From the NCBI GenBank assembly GCA_050747525.1, contig JBOGOC010000042.1, positions 1-64,000 on the forward strand: 64,000 bases of DNA, given 5' to 3'. The translations under genes and the position numbers were made by a program. Source of the stretch: JBOGOC01 sp050747525. GTDB taxonomy: Bacteria > Acidobacteriota > Polarisedimenticolia > JACPZX01 > DASXTC01. A model generated the notes under the pieces. That model was not told where the DNA came from. It saw nothing but the letters and a program-made list of their open reading frames with translations, and did not search any database. Shown one piece after another: positions 62,093 to 64,000 of the stretch (its first letter is position 1; each line of letters begins with the position of its first letter).

Positions 62093-62388
62093 GCGCACAC
62101 TTACCCCCCACCCCGTGGCGCGCGGCACAGGAGGCGGGCATGTCGCTGCACCAGTACCGGCAGGCGATGCGCGTGGCCAACATCCCGAAGGAGGAGGCCG
62201 CCGAGGTTGCCCTGCGCGCCAAGCGGCGCGGCGGAGAAATGCTGGCGAGCCTAGAGAAGAACAAGGGGCGCGCATCACCGGGGCCACGCGGTTCCGATTC
62301 GGAACCGCGTGAATCAGAAGCGGCGAAGCTCTCCGAAGTCGGGGTGACGAAGAAGGAATCGCATTTGAGCTTGACGCGTCGGAGGTGA
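62077..62388 (+). CDS. A-module protein, copy 1
   Basis: A 103-residue protein from GTG 62077. The N-terminus (ARKVSAHLPPTPWRAAQEAG) is unique to this copy; from IPKEEAAEVALRAKRRGGEM the A module starts, followed by a linker encoded by a palindrome (GSDSEPRE) and KLSEVGVTKKESH. It then breaks off into LSLTRRR and a stop. Similar RAxRKxGxxL...DLGVTKxxSxxWQ proteins occur in phages and prophages from memory, in which the WQ part goes on; here it is cut. The function is unknown. Confidence 0.6.
   Translation: MARKVSAHLPPTPWRAAQEAGMSLHQYRQAMRVANIPKEEAAEVALRAKRRGGEMLASLEKNKGRASPGPRGSDSEPRESEAAKLSEVGVTKKESHLSLTRRR
62285..62311. repeat. Type I palindrome, copy 2 (in A-module copy 1)
   Basis: A perfect 13-bp dyad around one base. 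The codons in frame are GGT TCC GAT TCG GAA CCG (GSDSEP). Arms differ from those of copies 3 and 4. Confidence 0.9.
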
Positions 62389-62582
62389 AGGTCCGGGCCG
62401 AAAGGAAGCTCGGGCAGATCCTGGCCGACATGCCGAAGGACAAGGGGAGAGCCGAGCCGGGGCCACGCGGTAACGCATCGTTACCGCGTAAATCAGAATC
62501 CCCCAAGCTGTCCGACGTTGGGGTGACGAAGAAGGAATCGCATCAGTGGCAGGACGTGGCCAGCGGGCAGAGTTGGCGCTGA
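62385..62582 (+). CDS. A-module protein, copy 2
   Basis: A 65-residue frame from GTG 62385, starting four bases before the previous stop ends. It has VRAERKLGQILADMPKDKG, the palindrome-encoded linker GNASLPRK, and PKLSDVGVTKKESHQWQD, so it keeps the WQ element that copy 1 lacks. It ends ASGQSWR. The upstream frame also reads DASEVKVRAERK without a start codon, as in full-length relatives, which suggests the ORF was cut out of a larger gene. Its last 37 bases overlap the B-module gene. Confidence 0.55.
   Translation: MKVRAERKLGQILADMPKDKGRAEPGPRGNASLPRKSESPKLSDVGVTKKESHQWQDVASGQSWR
62465..62489. repeat. Type I palindrome, copy 3 (in A-module copy 2)
   Basis: A perfect 11-bp dyad around a 3-base loop. 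The codons in frame are GGT AAC GCA TCG TTA CCG (GNASLP). Where copy 2 has TTCC/GGAA this copy has TAAC/GTTA, so both arms changed together. Confidence 0.9.
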
Positions 62583-62609
62583 AGCTGGAGCCGCTCATCG
62601 CGGCGAAGA
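62520..62609 (+). repeat. 90-bp exact direct repeat, first copy
   Basis: Identical over 90 bases to 62947-63036. It spans the A-B module junction (GVTKKESHQWQ into QRAELALKLEPLIAAK). A third partial copy of its first 25 bases is at 62341-62364. Confidence 0.92.
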
Positions 62610-62953
62610 ACAAGGAGAAGCAACAGCAAGGCGGCCGGCAGAAGGTTCCGCAGATATCTGCGGAAGCAAAGCCCACCGAGACCCGGAAGGAGCTGGCCCG
62701 CGCCGCTGGCATCTCGCACGACACCATCGCCAAGGCCAAGGTGATCGCGGAGAAGGCTTCGCCGCGGAGGCCGCACGACTCAGATCGCTCGGGGCGCCCG
62801 TGCGGGATCGCGACCTGCGCGCCAAGCGCAAGGGCGGCCAGATGCTCCAGAGCCTGGAGAAACAAACGGGTGGAGATGCCCGCCGCGCTTCGCTCGGTTC
62901 CAAATCGGAACCGAGTAAGCCGGTTCCCCCCAAGCTCTCCGAAGTCGGGGTGA
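62546..62953 (+). CDS. B-module protein, copy 1
   Basis: A frame of 135 codons from GTG 62546. Only the first 75 look like protein: GQRAELALKLEPLIAAKNKEK, a palindrome-encoded linker (VPQISAEA), then TRKELARAAGISHDTIAKAKVI, an HTH-like segment typical of phage and ParB-like proteins. After about 62770 the frame simply shadows A-module copy 3 in another frame. It is thus either a short DNA-binding protein with a random tail or a broken gene. Confidence 0.5.
   Translation: MAGRGQRAELALKLEPLIAAKNKEKQQQGGRQKVPQISAEAKPTETRKELARAAGISHDTIAKAKVIAEKASPRRPHDSDRSGRPCGIATCAPSARAARCSRAWRNKRVEMPAALRSVPNRNRVSRFPPSSPKSG
62646..62665. repeat. Type II palindrome, copy 2 (in B-module copy 1)
   Basis: A perfect 20-nt palindrome, TTCCGCAGAT and its complement. 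In frame it reads CCG CAG ATA TCT GCG (P-Q-I-S-A). Confidence 0.9.
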
Positions 62954-63009
62954 CGAAGAAGGAATCGCATCAGTGGCAGGACGTGGCCAGCGGGCAGAGT
63001 TGGCGCTGA
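62800..63009 (+). CDS. A-module protein, copy 3
   Basis: A 69-residue frame from GTG 62800: RDLRAKRKGGQMLQSLEKQ, a palindrome-encoded linker (GSKSEPSK), then PKLSEVGVTKKESHQWQD and ASGQSWR as in copy 2. The 3' part is identical to copy 2 at DNA level (90-bp repeat), while the 5' part and linker differ. It overlaps B-module copy 1 and B-module copy 2 in other frames. Confidence 0.5.
   Translation: MRDRDLRAKRKGGQMLQSLEKQTGGDARRASLGSKSEPSKPVPPKLSEVGVTKKESHQWQDVASGQSWR
62893..62915. repeat. Type I palindrome, copy 4 (in A-module copy 3)
   Basis: A perfect 9-bp dyad around AAATC, with extra pairing GCTT/AAGC outside (62887-62920). In frame it reads GGT TCC AAA TCG GAA CCG (GSKSEP). Confidence 0.85.
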
Positions 63010-63036
63010 AGCTGGAGCCGCTCATCGCGGCGAAGA
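62947..63036 (+). repeat. 90-bp exact direct repeat, second copy
   Basis: Identical to 62520-62609, offset 427 bases. It covers the same A-B junction. Complete identity indicates a recent duplication or gene conversion. Confidence 0.92.
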
Positions 63037-63245
63037 TGAAGCAGCGGCAGAAGGAGCACGGCGGGACAGCGCCGGGCAAGAAATCACTTGTGCAGAAGTC
63101 TGCACCAGTGTCCAAGACCCGACAGGAGGTCGCCCGCGCGGCCGATTCGTCCAGGCGGGGCGGGGTGTGTGGGGGATGGCGGATGCTAACCGTCTTGACA
63201 GCGCACTGCCATACTGGTAATATGGCGTCGAAGGGAGGGCGATGA
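62973..63245 (+). CDS. B-module protein, copy 2 (probably degenerate)
   Basis: A 90-codon frame from GTG 62973. It repeats GQRAELALKLEPLIAAK, then a diverged linker with a palindrome (LVQKSAPV), then TRQEVARAADSS, where copy 1 has TRKELARAAGISHDT. The HTH-like segment is cut there and the rest has no module similarity. The tail overlaps the promoter for the next gene, so this copy is likely a remnant. Confidence 0.4.
   Translation: MAGRGQRAELALKLEPLIAAKMKQRQKEHGGTAPGKKSLVQKSAPVSKTRQEVARAADSSRRGGVCGGWRMLTVLTAHCHTGNMASKGGR
63085..63110. repeat. Type II palindrome, copy 3 (in B-module copy 2)
   Basis: A 26-nt dyad with core GTGCAGAAGTCTGCAC (63090-63105) and CACT/AGTG arms, broken by one T-C mismatch. 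In frame it reads GTG CAG AAG TCT GCA (V-Q-K-S-A). Confidence 0.85.
63195..63223 (+). promoter_or_regulatory. Strong sigma70 promoter for the RHH-integrase genes
   Basis: Perfect TTGACA at 63195-63200, a 17-base spacer, and TAATAT at 63218-63223, 24 bases before the ATG at 63247. It gives the integrase its own start, separate from the long operon. Confidence 0.75.
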
Positions 63246-63246
63246 C

Positions 63247-63441
63247 ATGGCCCCGAGCAAGGAGAAGGACGGCGCGAGCAACGTCAAGGTGACGCTCTAC
63301 CTGGCCGAAGACATCGCACGCGCGCTGAGGGTGGAGGGTGCCACGAGCGGCAGATCGCACGGTGAAATCGTCGGGGCCGCGCTCGCGGCCTACCTGTCCA
63401 AGAGGGTCCGCCAGTACGCGCGTGAGGCGGGGAGGGACTGA
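63247..63441 (+). CDS. Ribbon-helix-helix-like DNA-binding protein
   Basis: A 64-residue basic protein: VKVTLYLAEDIARALRVEGATSG, then SHGEIVGAALAAYLSKRVRQ. This is the strand-helix-helix pattern of Arc/CopG-like repressors. GGAGGG lies 6 bases upstream of the ATG. The stop overlaps the integrase start (TGATG). It may repress its own promoter just upstream and so control integrase, or act as an excisionase; both are inferences. Confidence 0.75.
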   Translation: MAPSKEKDGASNVKVTLYLAEDIARALRVEGATSGRSHGEIVGAALAAYLSKRVRQYAREAGRD

Positions 63442-64000
63442 TGGCGCACGTCTACAGGAGAGAGGACCGGGGCGGCGCCTGGTACATGCAGTTCCGCCGC
63501 AACGGGCGAAGGTTCCACGGCTTTGTGGGGCCGGCCACCATGAGCAGGAAAGACGCGGAGGACATCCTCGCCAACAAGAGGATTCAGGTCCGCAAGGACG
63601 AGGTGTACGGCCCGCCGCCCGAGCCGGAGCCGGAGGTCCTCTTCGCCGACTTCGCGGATGACTTCCTCAAGACCGACTCCCCCGACAAGAAATCGAAGGC
63701 CCGGGACCAGCAGGTGATCGACATGCTCAAGGTCGAGTGGAAGGGGCTCACCATCGGGCAGGTCACCACGAAGATGATCGAGGACTTCAAGGCGAAGCGA
63801 CTCAAGAACCGCGCCAAGGCAACCGTCGCCCGCGATTTCCAGACGGTGAAGCGACTGTTCAGGAAGGCGCACGAGTGGGGCAAGGCGAAGTCCAACCCGG
63901 CCGAGACGGTGAAGAAGCCCATCGCCAAGAACAACCGCGTTCGGTTCCTCGAGCCCGCCGAGCTGGCCCGCATCGTGGAGGCGCTTCCCGAGTGGCTCTC
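63441..64000 (+). CDS. Tyrosine recombinase/integrase (C-terminal catalytic part outside window)
   Basis: The first 186 residues of a phage-type integrase, cut by the window edge. The N-terminal arm-binding domain has WYMQFRRNGRRFHGFVGPA and the SAM-like core-binding domain has FADFADDFLKTDSPDKKSKARD, VIDMLKVEWKGLTIGQVTTK and TVARDFQTVKRLFRKAHEWG. RVRFLEPAELARIVEALPEW marks the start of the catalytic domain. The catalytic Arg, His and Tyr residues lie beyond the edge. Reading to the right and ending near the expected attR (intact tRNA-Glu) fits an integrase that targets tRNA genes. Confidence 0.9.
   Translation, partial: MAHVYRREDRGGAWYMQFRRNGRRFHGFVGPATMSRKDAEDILANKRIQVRKDEVYGPPPEPEPEVLFADFADDFLKTDSPDKKSKARDQQVIDMLKVEWKGLTIGQVTTKMIEDFKAKRLKNRAKATVARDFQTVKRLFRKAHEWGKAKSNPAETVKKPIAKNNRVRFLEPAELARIVEALPEWL

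Larger units (their letters stand above)
54579..64000 (+). mobile_element. Integrated phage-satellite-like element (right end outside window)
   Basis: It is bounded on the left by the tRNA-Glu remnant and carries an integrase running off the right edge. All genes point rightwards and most overlap by one to four bases. Content: HTH gene, winged-helix/excisionase-like gene, primase-helicase, iteron region, possible small terminase, large terminase, coiled-coil and small unknown genes, repeated A/B modules, ribbon-helix-helix protein, integrase. No portal, capsid, protease, tail or lysis gene is seen. Size is about 10 kb if the intact tRNA follows the integrase. A satellite that borrows capsids is the best fit; a decayed prophage is the alternative. 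Confidence 0.75.

Overview
The window is high-GC DNA from a Gram-negative bacterium. It encodes lipoprotein processing, an outer-membrane polysaccharide exporter, an outer-membrane beta-barrel and many Sec-exported proteins. The mix of a microcompartment shell gene, Wza/Wzc-type export genes, large secreted beta-helix/Ig proteins and peptidase-MA/TPR proteins suggests Acidobacteriota or a nearby phylum. That is an inference, because the window holds no marker gene I can place with certainty.

Layout. 1-9 kb: the start of a cysteine desulfurase gene on the minus strand, then a forward run ileS-lspA-lgt-rluD-DUF2520, followed by a two-gene metabolosome remnant (one BMC shell protein and a PduP/EutE-like aldehyde dehydrogenase). 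9-20.5 kb (minus): a compact exopolysaccharide operon. It holds an MBL-fold protein and a Rieske protein (together resembling a split CMP-sialate hydroxylase), an initiating sugar transferase, a DegT aminotransferase, a flippase, two P-loop kinase-like proteins, a Wza-like exporter, a Wzc-like protein with a broken P-loop, and a glycosyltransferase. 20.5-41.9 kb: secreted modular proteins. Two tandem copper-radical oxidases lie on the plus strand. On the minus strand are a chimera of CBM96-like domains, a degenerate phosphatase and a beta-helix; a beta-helix protein with eight Ig repeats; and small proteins with cohesin-like and dockerin-like modules. 42-45.6 kb: an excisionase-type HTH protein, an O-antigen ligase-like protein and a membrane-anchored sugar epimerase, preceded by a long leader. 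45.6-54.5 kb: a beta-barrel, an aminotransferase, a TPR-gluzincin, a PDZ protein, a trypsin-fold protein lacking the catalytic His, a matrixin-like protease with a secreted partner, and a GH113-like glycosidase broken by a one-base frameshift.

From 54,579 to the window end lies an integrated element. Its left edge is the 3' half of a tRNA-Glu(UUC), the usual footprint of tyrosine-integrase insertion, and its integrase runs off the right edge. In order it carries an HTH repressor-like gene, a second HTH gene, a primase-helicase, an iteron cluster resembling an origin, a possible terminase small-subunit position gene, a terminase large subunit, several unknown genes, a shuffled block of repeated modules, a ribbon-helix-helix protein and the integrase. 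No capsid, portal or tail gene is visible, so it resembles a phage satellite or cryptic element about 10 kb long.

The most unusual signal is in this element. Two families of short palindromes (four and three copies) are inserted in the same reading frame in different genes. Their arms change between copies but stay complementary.
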